A stretch of 64,000 nucleotides of DNA from Ktedonospora formicarum (GTDB taxonomy: Bacteria; Chloroflexota; Ktedonobacteria; Ktedonobacterales; Ktedonobacteraceae). The notes under the pieces are model-generated. The model saw only the letters and a program-made list of their open reading frames with translations, searched no databases and had not been told where the DNA came from. The position numbers were made by a program, and so were the translations under genes. Numbering within the stretch: the first letter of the stretch is position 1; each line of letters opens with the position of its first letter. Positions 43,727-54,012 of this stretch are shown piece after piece. Where the stretch lies: the NCBI RefSeq assembly GCF_016587355.1, contig NZ_BNJF01000009.1, forward strand, positions 62,001-126,000, read 5' to 3'.

Positions 43727-45838
43727 CTATTGAAGCGTTGTCATAGAGACACGGTTTCGTCCACTGTGTTTGGCCTGATACATTGCGTGATCGGCGACCT
43801 CTATCAACTGATCGCGTGTCTTGCGCTGTTGCGACGTGTAGGCGACCCCAACACTTACCGTCACTGAAATACTGGTGATATCATTCTCCATGTGCCATAC
43901 GCAAGGGTGCTTCACAAAGAGCATGCGCAGAGACTCCGCCAGGGCCAGGGCTTCCTGCTGCTGCACATCGAGGATGAGCAGGACAAACTCTTCGCCCCCA
44001 TAACGTCCCACGAAGTCTTGAGTACGAATGGCCCCGCGTAGGCGCTGCCCCACCTGGCGTAATACCTCATCCCCAACGCGATGTCCCCAGCGATCATTGA
44101 TCTTTTTGAAGTGATCGAGATCCACAAAGAGGAGGGCACAGGAGCGTGGCTCGGGATGCTCTCTCACGCATACTTCATTCAGCTTGCCCATGAGGGCGCG
44201 GTGGTTGGGCAAGCCCGTCACCGGGTCGGTGAGTGCTGCCTGCTCCTGTTCGTGGTAGAGACGTTCTACTTCGCTGAGCAATTGTTCCTGGTGTCTGTAA
44301 CTTTCCTCTAGTTGCTGTCTGAACCCGCGCTCCTGCTCCATAAGTGCTTGCAAGTCCTTCATAAACGTGCGCAAACGCGGGGATTCGCCAGCAATCCAGC
44401 CAATAGCGATGGTTGCTATCACCACAAGGAGGATTAATGCCGACCAGCGTCGATCAGAAATGAGTCCGGGCACCCACGAATTGAAGAGTGTCCCAAAGAT
44501 GCCAATCAAACTGACCAGGATCCCCACGAAAGCACACAGGGAGAGGGGAATATCTTTGCTGCGCAATCTGCGACCTCGTCGATGGCGAGAGAAAAGGGCC
44601 AGCAAGGGCATGGAAAGCACGATACTGGTCGAACCTAACCAGAGCACACTCGTACTTGCCAGGAGCACATGCGAAATTCGTTGCACCGCCGCTGCTGGCT
44701 GGACCGCTTCTTCAAACAGTACGGGAAGCACAAAGAAGGAAAATAGAAGAATGAGCGTCGCTCCCGCCACCTGTACGAGAATACTACGTACTGGCACGCC
44801 ATATGCAGTGAGACGCGCCAGTGAGGGTGGGAGGTAATGATGTTGTGCCAGAACGACCAAGGTACGAGAAAAGAGCACCATCAGACTCATGGCAAAAACG
44901 AGGTACATGAAGGCTTGTAGCCCGCGAAAGAGTAGTCCGAACTGTGGACCCAATACGGCTGCTATAGTATCGGCTGTTGAGAGAAGTGTCCCTTCTGTCA
45001 TAGAAGGCGGAAGGACGAGCAAGCCGAAGGTCGCGGACAGATAGCAGAGGCTTACAATCCCGGCGCACCACCACACATACCTCGATGCGCGCTTGATACC
45101 AGCACGCCCTCCTCGTATGCTCCCCTGCATGAAGAACGGAAAGTAAATGCCAAGCAGCGCGAAGAGCGTGATATTCAACATGGAAATGGCTGATGGGCCA
45201 AGCTGCCAGTGTTCTCTCTGTAAGAGACGATCAGGGAGATGATCAGTGAGGAGCCACCACAGAGCCGTTCCCCCCAGAAAGAGATACGCTGCACAGATAA
45301 TGAGACAACACCAGGGGAGGAGGGACATCAAGAGACGAAGTGGGAAGCAGGCTATTCCCCCCATGATCCAGAGAACCCCAAGCAGAAAGATAGTCTGTCC
45401 GAGAGGCGTATGGAACCAGGGGGGCAAGGTGTGGTCAAGGAGGACGAGAATCCCACTCAACACACCACCGAGAGCAAGGATACCTGGACACCAGGTGCCA
45501 AAGAGTAGAAGAAATCCCGCCATAGGTCCAAGAAAACGTTCTATTTGCTGATAGGATTGAAAATGCTGCATGAACCACTGGGTGACAAGGGCCATAGGCA
45601 AGAGAAAGGTCACAATACCAAGAACCCAAAAGAGCAAGCTCACTGGTCCAAAAGGTCGCATATCCTCTACTGCATCGAAGAATAAGACAATGCTGATGCC
45701 GAGGGCAACAAGCTCACGTCTGCCGAGAATCGTTGGCAGGCCAGAGAAGAGGTCCGTATGCTGCCCTTGCTGACGATGAGCGGAAGATGTTGCTGCTCCA
45801 CGCAAGAAGCGAAGAAGCAATGATCCCTCGGTATGCAT
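43727..45838 (-). CDS. APC-type permease fused to a GGDEF diguanylate cyclase
   Basis: 703 residues. Residues 40-480 have about 12 membrane segments and look like an APC-superfamily amino-acid permease, with the ALGISIVLFFDAVEDMRPFG first helix and VFAMSLMVLFSRTLVVLAQH later. A helical linker, probably coiled coil, spans about 495-545 (QALMEQERGFRQQLEESYRH). A GGDEF domain follows (TDPVTGLPNHRALM, FVDLDHFKKINDRWGH) with the active site GGEEF at 614-618 and the inhibitory RxxD site at 605-608 (RTQDFVGRYGGEEF). All cyclase residues are intact, so it should make c-di-GMP from GTP, perhaps in response to a ligand bound or moved by the permease part. Monocistronic. Confidence 0.88.
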   Translation of the reverse strand: MHTEGSLLLRFLRGAATSSAHRQQGQHTDLFSGLPTILGRRELVALGISIVLFFDAVEDMRPFGPVSLLFWVLGIVTFLLPMALVTQWFMQHFQSYQQIERFLGPMAGFLLLFGTWCPGILALGGVLSGILVLLDHTLPPWFHTPLGQTIFLLGVLWIMGGIACFPLRLLMSLLPWCCLIICAAYLFLGGTALWWLLTDHLPDRLLQREHWQLGPSAISMLNITLFALLGIYFPFFMQGSIRGGRAGIKRASRYVWWCAGIVSLCYLSATFGLLVLPPSMTEGTLLSTADTIAAVLGPQFGLLFRGLQAFMYLVFAMSLMVLFSRTLVVLAQHHYLPPSLARLTAYGVPVRSILVQVAGATLILLFSFFVLPVLFEEAVQPAAAVQRISHVLLASTSVLWLGSTSIVLSMPLLALFSRHRRGRRLRSKDIPLSLCAFVGILVSLIGIFGTLFNSWVPGLISDRRWSALILLVVIATIAIGWIAGESPRLRTFMKDLQALMEQERGFRQQLEESYRHQEQLLSEVERLYHEQEQAALTDPVTGLPNHRALMGKLNEVCVREHPEPRSCALLFVDLDHFKKINDRWGHRVGDEVLRQVGQRLRGAIRTQDFVGRYGGEEFVLLILDVQQQEALALAESLRMLFVKHPCVWHMENDITSISVTVSVGVAYTSQQRKTRDQLIEVADHAMYQAKHSGRNRVSMTTLQ

Positions 45839-46190
45839 GAAAAGACCTTTCTGTAGGAATCTTCCTTTCCTATCAGAGATATCTCGATATGATGAGTATA
45901 AGAAGATAATCTCTTCAAAACTTCGCTTTAGTTAAGAAATCATGCTTATGTCTCTATTATAATTGAAAAATCAAACAGGAACAACGCTGGATGTGGCATG
46001 TTGCCAGGTATAAAGTGATCGATGTGTACCGCAAATCGTCGCGTCTAGAGCGCGTTCCTCTAGAGGCAGAGAGAGGTGCTCGCGTGGGTGGTGCCCTGGC
46101 GGCATTCGGAGAGGAAAGGCTGCTGCTGACCAGGTGCGCGGTGGTGCTGCGAGCGCTCAGGGAGTGACGCAGGAACGATGAAAGCAGCAA
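45839..46190. other. Intergenic stretch with repeat and element edge
   Basis: Contains the promoter side of the permease-GGDEF gene, then copy 2 of the 63-bp dispersed repeat (45926-45990), then DNA that leads into the transposase pseudogene at 46191. A plus-strand ATG at 46178 is out of frame with the transposase. Confidence 0.4.
45926..45990. repeat. 63-bp dispersed repeat, copy 2
   Basis: Same orientation and about 85% identity to 29811-29873; shares CTATTATAATT and AAAAATCAAACAGGA. It lies between the permease-GGDEF gene and a transposase relic, probably as part of a mobile element's end. Confidence 0.7.
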
Positions 46191-47339
46191 GTGTTGCTCA
46201 AAGACCCTGATGTGCTGGTGGAGCGAGCCTTGCCCTGTACGCTTGATCGTCCGTCAGCACAACGCCGGTTAAGTGAGGTCTGCGCCCCTAGCTATACAGG
46301 ATACAAACGCGGGGAAGCCGTTCGGACTTGGACGACCATCCTCCAAGCACATACACACCAATGGGTCGGCACATTTTCGGGGGTATCGGGCGCTGGGAAT
46401 GGCGATTATTGAGGAGAGCTGCGACAGGCAGTAAAGACGATCAGCGCGTATATGCAAGCCCTGTCCCTCCCGCTTTGTCGAGCTGTGGTCCGATTGGATG
46501 GTCAATATGGCAACGGGGCCATTATCACAGATCTGGCTGGTCTCGCCTACGTCATGCGGGGCAAGGACTACGGTCTCCTTGATGGGCAAGAGGTGCAGGC
46601 TCGCTTGGTTCAGCCCCCTGACCAGCAAATGACGCATCCCGAGACCGGAACCTGCCGCACACTCTTTGATTGCCCAAATCTGCACCTTTCCCCGATAGGA
46701 CTTCACGCACAAGTCATCGTTGCCACACATCCAGCGACCGAAACGAAAGCTGCAATCGGTACCACACATGGCGAGGTGGTCTACGAGCTGTTCTACACCG
46801 CCTTGCCACCAGAAGCGTTCACTCCTGCCGATGTGGTGAATCTGTATCTTCACCGGGGAGCGTTCGAGTGTGTGCTCGGTGACGAAGACAGGGAACAGGC
46901 CCCTGACCGCTGGTGCTCGCACACCGCCTGGGGCCAGGAGTTCTGGCTCATTCTGGCACAATGGATCTGGAACCTTCGCATTGAATTGGGGCATGCACTG
47001 CATCCCACGCTCATGCGCACAACAGAATTCGCTTCCGCGAGGACGGATGAGTCTGCGGAAGCAGCACCTGATCCTGTCCCTCAGACACCAGAACCAGCCC
47101 CCGTCATGTATGGACCACCACAGTGGGCGCGCCAATCGTACACGAAAGGATTTGCTGGAGCCGATTTCGCGCTCCAGCCAGATGGGACCCTCCTCTGTCC
47201 GGCTGGGCGGCCCTTGTATGCACAAGAGCGCCGACCAGAACGCAATGGATCACTGAGAGTTTTGTATGCCGCGCGGATCGGTCAGTGCCGCTCATGTTTG
47301 CTGCCCCAGCAGTGTCAAGAATCGGCGACGAACATCAAA
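46191..47339 (+). pseudogene. Transposase (family not assigned) with in-frame TGA, cut by IS6
   Basis: One frame with a single TGA at 46410-46412. Before it: LLKDPDVLVERALPCTLDRP and YKRGEAVRTWTTILQAHTHQ. After it: GELRQAVKTISAYMQALSLP, then CRAVVRLDGQYGNGAIITDL (probable second catalytic Asp), VVYELFYTALPPEAFTPADV and FECVLGDEDREQAPDRWCSH. A zinc-ribbon-like tail (LLCPAGRPLYAQERRPERNG ... CRSCLLPQQC) is cut at 47339 by the IS6 element. The TGA replaces what is probably a tryptophan. Truncated at both ends. Confidence 0.7.
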
Positions 47340-48240
47340 GGGATGTGTCAGAATTGAGAAGGAAAGAGCGAACAACGTGTGTTCGATACACCTCCTCTCC
47401 ATTTCTCTCTGTTTCAGCAGTTGGCATCAGAGCCTTTAAGGTATCGAGACGTTGGCAAAACATCGTGCGTTGCTGAGAGAGAGGCACAGACTGTTTCATC
47501 GTCATGGGGACACGGAAGCATTGACGTAGCTCATCAAAGGCCCGACAAAACCGGGCTGCCGAGGTGAAGCATCCAACCCCACGCCTGGGAGAATACCGCT
47601 GTTTGATGCTACGATGGTCATGTTCCAGTCGGTTGTTCAGATACTGATTGCAGCGATGGAGGACTTCGCCGCCAAGGACCTCGCGAATCGCACGAGGGTG
47701 GGAGTCATGCCCGTCGGTCGTCACGCGTTCTGGCGCATGACCAACCGTCTCGACCGCCTGCTTGAAAAACCGTTTGGCGGCCTCCATATCCCGTTTCTGG
47801 CTCAACATGGAATCCACGAGATTCCCATCCCGGTCGATAGCCCGATACAAATACCACCATTTCCCGCGAACCTCCTGGTACGTTTCGTCAACCTACCAGG
47901 AGGTTCGCGTTTGTCCTCGTCTCCTCACACGGAGTTGATCTGCCAACAACGGAGCACAACGCGCTTCCCACTCCCGAACTGCCTCATGCGTGAACACCCA
48001 ACCGCGCTCCAGAAACTTCTCAGCCAGATCACGCAGACTCAGTTTGTAGCGGAGCCGCCAAAGAACGACGAGCAGGACGATATCAGGAGGTCATTCCAGG
48101 AAGTTGAAAGGGGTTCCTGTTCGTTCGTTGTCGCTGTGATGACAGGCTGAGCAGCGAAAGGTTCGGTACCCGAGTATGGTTTTCTTGCGCTGTTCTTTTG
48201 TCGTTCCTGACAGGCAATGCGGACAATTCAAGGGGCATTC
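47335..48240 (-). pseudogene. IS6-family transposase with in-frame TAG
   Basis: Reads NCPHCLSGTTKEQRKKTILG, RTFRCSACHHSDNERTGTPF, LVVLWRLRYKLSLRDLAEKF and QLRVRRRGQTRTSW, then TAG at 47893-47895, then in the same frame VDETYQEVRGKWWYLYRAID, RVTTDGHDSHPRAIREVLGG and RLEHDHRSIKQRYSPRRGVG. The DDE acids (VDETY, TTDGHDS, EHDHRSIK) all survive. Relatives have Tyr or a similar residue at the stop. The second part alone could start at an internal Met but would lack the DNA-binding half. Confidence 0.88.
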
Positions 48241-48327
48241 CTCCTCAAAACAGGTGTGCGCTTCTCAGTCTATCGCGCCTTCGTGGGAACGCTGCTCGGG
48301 ATTTTGTTCTCAGTTCTGACACATCCC
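47340..48327 (-). mobile_element. IS6-family element without target duplication
   Basis: 988 bp. The ends are GGGATGTGTCAGAATTGAGA at 47340 and, inward from 48327, GGGATGTGTCAGAACTGAGA: one mismatch in 20. The flanks do not repeat each other, and each flank is a transposase gene cut at the junction. IS6-type elements move replicatively and often delete adjacent DNA, which would explain this. Carries one transposase gene with a nonsense codon. Confidence 0.88.
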
Positions 48328-48334
48328 ACAAAAC

Positions 48335-49351
48335 TGCAAGTTTTGGTGGAACAAATTGGGCAAGATGGATGGGAGGTATAAACCTGGATACGAGAGGCGG
48401 ATGCTCCCTCTTGGTTGCGAGATATTCCGGCGGTGGAAATCCTGCGGCAGGTCTGGATGCAACTATTTTGGATGGAGGAGGGTAGGATACAGTGGCGCTC
48501 AAATGACACTATTCCCTCTTCATCCCTTCTGATCGCTTCCCCATATGACGTGCAAGCGCACTTGAACGTCAAACGCTCGACAGTATGGACTGGATACAAA
48601 GCCCATCTGACTGAGACCTGTGACGATGTCTCTCCACACTTGATTCTCCATGTGGAAACGACGTCAGCAACGACACAAGATATGGAAATGACAAGCGTCA
48701 TTCATCAGAAATTGGAGCGCGCAACAGCTTCTTCCCTCAGAACATCTGATGGACACAGGGTATGTAGATGGAGAGCATCTCGTGACATGCCAGAGAACCT
48801 ATGGAGTGGAGGTAATTGGACCAGTTGCCGTGAATGGAAGCTGGCAGTCTACATCTCCAGAAGGATTGGAGAACACGCAATTTCTGATTGATTGGAAAAA
48901 GAAGATCATGACGTGTCCTCAAGGGAAAACAAGCAAGAAATGGACTGTGAAGCAGGACAAAACCGTCTCGGATGTCATTCGCGCCCAATTCGGCAAAAAA
49001 GATTGTTTGGCCTGCCCGGCCGTTTCACAATGTACCCGTGCAGCAGTCAATCCACGGCAAATCGTCTTTCGTCAGCAGGAACATCATGAGGCTATTCAGG
49101 CAGCTCGAAGACGTCAAACGACGAAAGCGTTCAAAGAACGCTATTCCAAACGATCCGGGATTGAAGGCACGATTTCTCAAGGCATTCGGGCATTTGGTCT
49201 TCGTGTTTCCCGTTATCTTGGCCAAGAGAAAACCCATCTCCAGCATGTTCTGATTGCTACGGCTATGAATGTGGTTCGCCTCTTCCAATGGCAAATGGGT
49301 GAGACTCCTTCCCAACATCGTATCTCCCGTTTTGCTGCCCTTGCTCTTTAA
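48335..49351 (+). pseudogene. IS1182-family transposase remnant
   Basis: Starts mid-gene at the IS6 junction: QVLVEQIGQDGWEV, an in-frame TAA near 48380, then READAPSWLRDIPAVEILRQ, IASPYDVQAHLNVKRSTVWT and GYKAHLTETCDD. After a shift near 48740: MDTGYVDGEHLVTCQRTYGV (catalytic Asp), FLIDWKKKIMTCPQGKTSKK, KDCLACPAVSQCTRAAVNPR and YSKRSGIEGTISQGIRAFGL (Glu). The C-terminus is complete. The N-terminal third is missing. Confidence 0.8.
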
Positions 49352-49636
49352 ACCATTCACCAACAGAGTCAAAAGATGTGGCGCCCCCCCAGCCATCCAG
49401 CCATCCGTCACTGGCTTCGCACTTTCTGGCAAGTTGTGCATGTATTGCACACTTCGATCCTCGCTCCTTCGCGCTCTGGAGCGGGCGATGCTCGTGCTAT
49501 CCACCGCGATCAATGGCACCGAGCGACGCTGCGGCAGATGCTCGATGGTTCATACACACTCTCGGTGAAGCTCGCTTGCTACTGTCATATTGACAGATCG
49601 TTCTACATGAATAATATGCTTTTGTAGAAGGATCAG
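49352..49636 (+). other. Transposase-like scrap, no intact gene
   Basis: A short reading PAIRHWLRTFWQVVHVLHTS ... RDQWHRATLRQMLDGSYTLS resembles the tail of a transposase but is too short to assign. The ISL3 gene follows, with its left end somewhere in 49585-49636. Confidence 0.3.
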
Positions 49637-51146
49637 ATGAAGAAGATGGAAGTTCCTGCTCCGCTTGCCTTGCCAGAAGAACTGGAGGTCACCGAGATCA
49701 CGATGATCGATGAAGTTTTCACTATTACCGCTCATTCCATGCGGAACGCTCCTAGCTGCCCCCTCTGTGGCACTCCGGCGCAACGATTCCATAGCCAGTA
49801 CGTCCGCCAGATCACGGATCTCCCGTCTGGTGGAAAGCGTGTCTGTTTGCGCGTTCTGGTCCGCAAATGCTTTTGTGATGCCAGTACATGCGTGCGGAAA
49901 ATCTTTGCTGAGCGTTTGACTCCTTTTGTTGAACCTCTGGCGCGAGTTACTGCTCGCCTGTTTCAAGTCGTTCAGGCTCTCGGCCTGGCAACTGGCGGCA
50001 TGCTGGGAGCGCGTTTAGCAGAGCGATTAGGGATCAATACCTCTTGGATGATGGTGCTTCGTCGGATCATGGCATTGCCAAGAGAGCCAGTCCAACGGGT
50101 AGTAGAGCTTGGGATAGATGACTTCGCCTGGAAACGAGGGCGAAAATGGGGCACGATCCTTGTTGATATGCAAAGCCACAAGGTCATCGATATTTTGCCT
50201 GATAGGTCTGCAGAAACTACAGCTGCCTGGATAGCAACTCACCCAGAAATTGAGCTGGTGAGTCGAGATCGGGGGGGACTATGCATCAGCAACCAAAACT
50301 GCCGCTCCTCAGGCAGTCCAGTGTGCAGACAGGTTTCACGTCCTGAAAAATCTTGGCGAGGCAGTAGAGGGGCTGCTGGCCCGTCATCTGGCTGCTCATC
50401 GAAGAGACCAGGCAGAAATGTCCTCGGCTACTCCTCTCTCTGATGTGCCAGCGAAACTGCCGCCGAGATATCATCGATCTCATCCAAGGGCTGCCGAACT
50501 GAGCCAGGCAAAGCGAGAAGAGCGCATTGCTCAATACGAGCAAGTCGTGGCCTTACGCAAACAAGGCTTCTCGCAGACGGCCATTGCCAATCGGGTAGGG
50601 ATCGCTCACTCCACGGTCTCGCGTTGGTTGAGGTGTGACACGTATCCTGAACGACAACCGCCTTTGCGCAAGACTGGCGTTGATGCCCACCTCCCCTTTC
50701 TCCGCGAACGCTGGGGAGCGGGTTGCCATAACATCATGCAGATGTATCGGGAATTGCTGGAGCGTGGCTACAAGGGGTCATATCAGTCAGTCTATGACCA
50801 GGTGTTTCGCCTGCTTCCAGGAGGGACAAAGAACGCTGCACTCACATGCAACCTCTCTGCGGCTCCTCTCTCCTCCAGGTCTGCAGCTTTCCTTTTCCTT
50901 CGTCAGCTTGAAGCCCTTTCGACTGATGAACAACAAACACTCATCACCCTCAAACAGCTCGATCCAGAAATCGAACTGGCCTACAACCTTGTTCGGCAGT
51001 TTGCCCAGATGCTGCACATGCGGACCGGAGAACAGCTTGATGCTTGGCTTGAGAGCACGAGAGCGAGTCAGATCCGTGAACTGCAAGGGTTTGTCAAGAG
51101 TGTTGAGCGAGACAAAGCAGCCGTCCTCGCAGGATTAACCCTCCCC
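49637..51146 (+). pseudogene. ISL3-family transposase, main part (frameshifted, split)
   Basis: N-terminus with zinc finger (CPLCGTPAQRFHSQYVRQIT ... KCFCDASTCVRKIFAERLTP), then the first catalytic Asp in VVELGIDDFAWKRGRKWGTI and the second in ATHPEIELVSRDRGG. A shift near 50275 moves to the frame reading FHVLKNLGEAVEGLLARHLA, then ISL3 helices and a helix-turn-helix insert (VALRKQGFSQTAIANRVGIA). It stops after DKAAVLAGLTLP at 51146, where a serine-recombinase element begins; the last 35 codons resume at 53511. Non-functional. Confidence 0.85.
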
Positions 51147-51193
51147 AGAACAACGATCACGTTGCATAATGCACCTCGTCACTTGGATCAATA

Positions 51194-53204
51194 TCATATC
51201 GTTTCAGCCAGAAGCGGTTGCCTCTCCTGTGGAAGAAAGAGGCAGGATCCACGATCATTGTAACAGATCCCAATAATACGTTCTTGACGATACCAACGCC
51301 AAATGGTTTGGGCTGTAACACCGTAGGAGTGCGCCAATTCGTCAGCGGTCAGCAGCCCTTGAGCTCGCAGGCGGGTACATCGATCTGCAAGCCCGTGATG
51401 TCGACGCAGTTGATAGACATGCGTGCTGAGAAAAGGCAACCCCTCAAAGGTGCGGAAACCTTGCTGGTTCAACTGCTCAGCCACCTCTGCATCCGTATAT
51501 TCCTCAAGAAGGCGGTCCATGGCTGCCAATGTCTCTGGAGGGGTCAAACGCGATTGGGACAACGGCAGAGGGAGTTCTACCATGATCGTCTGTGTAGCCC
51601 CTCCCTTGAAGCGAATATGTGCCACAATCTGATCCGTTTTGTGGACCGTTACGTCTTCAATGACCAGCCGAACTGCACGCTTGCGCTCTCGTGCGGTGGT
51701 CTTGGGGCCGTTCCAGAACCGGCGAAACCGTTCGGGTACCTGCTCAATATCCGTCCGCTCTTCCACGCTCACTTGCTGCTGATCGCCCTGGTTGTAGCGC
51801 TCTTCAACTGCTCGTGCTTCCTCCAAGGCGACCAGTTTCGCGTTCCATTCCGCTTCCAAAACGCTTGCTACCAGACGATTGTTCGGATCGACTTTGAGAT
51901 AACGCCGTTGCGCTAACTCCGCTTCGTATTGCGCACGCTCCACCTGGAGATGACGCAAGCGACGAGCCTCATCTGCTCGCTGGATGACTTCCTCCTGTAC
52001 TGCCAAGGTCAAGGCGAGGGCTTCGGGGGTCATGCGCTCCAGGAGCACCGCCCCAACGGCTTGATCCAGATCTCGCCCAGGAATGCGTTGACAGGGAGTA
52101 TTCCCCTGGGCAATGCTTCGGCTCTGGCACAGATAATCTGGGATGATACGCTGCCCTCTGCGCTGGTGAGAGCGCACCGTCATCCGTTCGCCGCAGCAGC
52201 CACAGAGGATCAAACCCTGCAAGAGCGCAGGTCCCTCTCGTGGTGGGGAAAAACGCTTGGGAGCATACGCTTGGCTGTTCAAAGCAAGCTGTGACGCGTT
52301 CTCTCTCAAAGTCTTCCCAACTAATATACCCAACATGAGCCTCACGCACAAGGGCTACCCAGTTGGCGCGGGGAACATCCTGAATGTGGAGCTTGCCATC
52401 AGCCGTCTTCGTCGTACGTGAACGCCCGTAGACATAGGCTCCCGCATACGCTGGATGATGCAGGAGCCGCAACACATCATGATGCTCGATCTCTGCCCAG
52501 ACCAGTTCTCCTTGATGCGCTCCCCGACGCAAGCGACGCGGGAAGAGCAAATGCTGTTGACGAAAGTGGCGGACGGTCGTAAAGGCCGAGCCAGTGTGCG
52601 CAAAACTGCGAAAGACCTCGCGAATGCTGGCCTGCACTTGGAGATCGGGATCAAGCACCACCACATCCGTTTCGGTGTAGACAAATCCGATGGGTAAGGT
52701 CAATTTGAGGGCTCCCCGACGCGCTTTGTTGAGGATACCGCCTTGCAGTCGAGCACGCAGGATAAAAAGCTCAGCCTCACTCATGGTGCCTTTCAGGCCA
52801 AGCAAAAGCCGGTCGTTGAAAGCCGCTGGATCATAGAGCCCTTCTTCGTCCAGGATCAAGGTGCGGGTAAGCGCACAAATTTCCAGGAGCTGATGCCAGT
52901 CGCTGGAGTTGCGTGCCAGCCGAGAAACCTCCAGCCCCAAGACCAACCCAACCTGTCCAAGGCCAACTTCAGCCACTAGGCGCTGGAAGCCTAAACGATC
53001 AGCAGTTGAGGCTCCCGAATGACCCAGATCTTGATCAATCACGACAATACGCTCCTGGCTCCAGCCAAGCGCCAGCGCCCGTTCGCGGAGCGCATATTGG
53101 CGAGCAGTGCTTTCGGTATTTTCGAGCACTTGTTGAAGTGTACTTTGCCGCACATACAGATATGCCAGGCGACTGAGATGATGAGCGCTGACCTGCTGGG
53201 TCAT
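51194..53204 (-). pseudogene. Large serine recombinase, frameshifted
   Basis: The first frame from 53204 contains the resolvase domain (RLAYLYVRQSTLQQVLENTE with catalytic Ser21, VIDQDLGHSGASTADRLGFQ, GLVLGLEVSRLARNSSDWHQ) and the recombinase domain (PIGFVYTETDVVVLDPDLQV, HPAYAGAYVYGRSRT). Near 52300, in a GAGAGAGAA tract, it shifts to the frame reading ENASQLALNSQAYAPKRFSP, LLQGLILCGCCGERMTVRSH (zinc ribbon) and QLRRHHGLADRCTRLRAQGL with a terminal helix-turn-helix. Joined, it is about 670 residues. The shift lies between recombinase and zinc-ribbon parts, so the full protein is probably not made. Confidence 0.85.
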
Positions 53205-53205
53205 C

Positions 53206-53500
53206 TTAGTGATCCTCCTTCTGGTGAGTCTTGAGTAGCTGGTTGAGGGGTCCTATGTCTTCAAAACGAAGCATGGTTCGCCCTGCGGCAACAACCAGAA
53301 AGGGATCAGGAGGGGCGAGACTGGTCCAGGCCAGAGGGAGAGAGCGGACCTGATGTGTCTGCGGATCTGTAAAGAAGACGCGCTCTTCTCCCCAGGCGCG
53401 GCTCTGCGAGAGCAGAGGGAAGCTATGACCACTGAGAGGATGAAAGGGATGGGTGATGGTAAAGGAATGCTCACCATTCGTGTTATTAGGTGTAGTTGAC
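53206..53500 (-). CDS. DUF5372-type small protein
   Basis: About 95 residues reading TNGEHSFTITHPFHPLSGHS, AWGEERVFFTDPQTHQVRSL, LAWTSLAPPDPFLVVAAGRT and LNQLLKTHQKEDH. The FTITHPFHPLxGxxF and PLAWTSLAPPDPF blocks match DUF5372 proteins, which are often found beside serine recombinases in mobile elements. No ATG stands in frame; a CTG or other non-standard start near 53490 is needed, or the start has been lost. The stop codon is one base before the recombinase ATG. Confidence 0.65.
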
Positions 53501-53510
53501 AGTTCGTTTA

Positions 53511-53618
53511 AATGGTTTGGTCGAAGGGAAAGTCAATAAGCTCAAGCTGATCAAGCGGATGATGTTCGGGAGAGCTGAATTTCCTTTATTACGCCAGCGA
53601 GTGCTCCATGCGCTGTAA
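53511..53618 (+). pseudogene. ISL3-family transposase, C-terminal part
   Basis: Thirty-five codons reading NGLVEGKVNKLKLIKRMMFG then RAEFPLLRQRVLHAL and stop. This is the conserved end of ISL3 transposases and carries the last catalytic Glu (VEGKVNKLK). It continues the gene interrupted at 51146. Confidence 0.9.
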
Positions 53619-53634
53619 CGCGCGAAGCCGGAGA

Positions 53635-54012
53635 TCACCCCTTCCACTCGTACCGGGGTGCCGTCATGGCATATTCTCGAAGATGAATGATTTTCCCTTG
53701 GCTCACCTGTGCCAGGGATGCTCCCTCAAATCCGCCCGGGCCACCCTCATGCCGACATTCAAAGTTCCATTCAAAGAAACAGGTTTTATCCGTGGCAAAG
53801 AAGGAAGCGATGTCCCATCGCGTGACAACGTTCCCTGGAGCAAACCAGGAATCAATCCATCGAGCGATCATGTCACTGCCTCTGTAGGTTGGTCCGTAGG
53901 ATTCAATGATCACGCAGTCGGGATCGAGCGTGCTCAAAATTTGTTCTCGATCTGCTGTTATCCACCCTTGAACATAGGTAAGGATCAACTGGTGAGCAGT
54001 TGCATCGGGCAT
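53635..54012 (-). CDS. SnoaL/NTF2-like protein
   Basis: 125 residues with the SnoaL-like layout: an N-terminal helix pair (HQLILTYVQGWITADREQIL), the DPDCVIIESYGPTYRGSDMI strand-loop, and a C-terminal sheet with QGKIIHLREYAMTAPRYEW. Such cone-shaped dimers act as small isomerases, cyclases or binding proteins. No partner gene is adjacent and the substrate is unknown. Nothing recognisable lies in the 350 bases between it and the pentapeptide gene. Confidence 0.85.
   Translation of the reverse strand: MPDATAHQLILTYVQGWITADREQILSTLDPDCVIIESYGPTYRGSDMIARWIDSWFAPGNVVTRWDIASFFATDKTCFFEWNFECRHEGGPGGFEGASLAQVSQGKIIHLREYAMTAPRYEWKG

Larger units (their letters stand above)
51147..53510 (-). mobile_element. 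Serine-recombinase element inserted in ISL3 transposase
   Basis: 2.36 kb lying between ...GLTLP and NGLVEGKVNKLKLIKR of one ISL3 gene. About six bases of the expected WSN codons are missing, so the junctions are placed to a few bases. It contains two genes on the minus strand, a DUF5372-type protein and a large serine recombinase, which overlap in organisation (TAA-G-ATG). No other cargo. Integration by a serine recombinase would leave a short core at each side; none longer than two bases was recognised. Confidence 0.75.
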
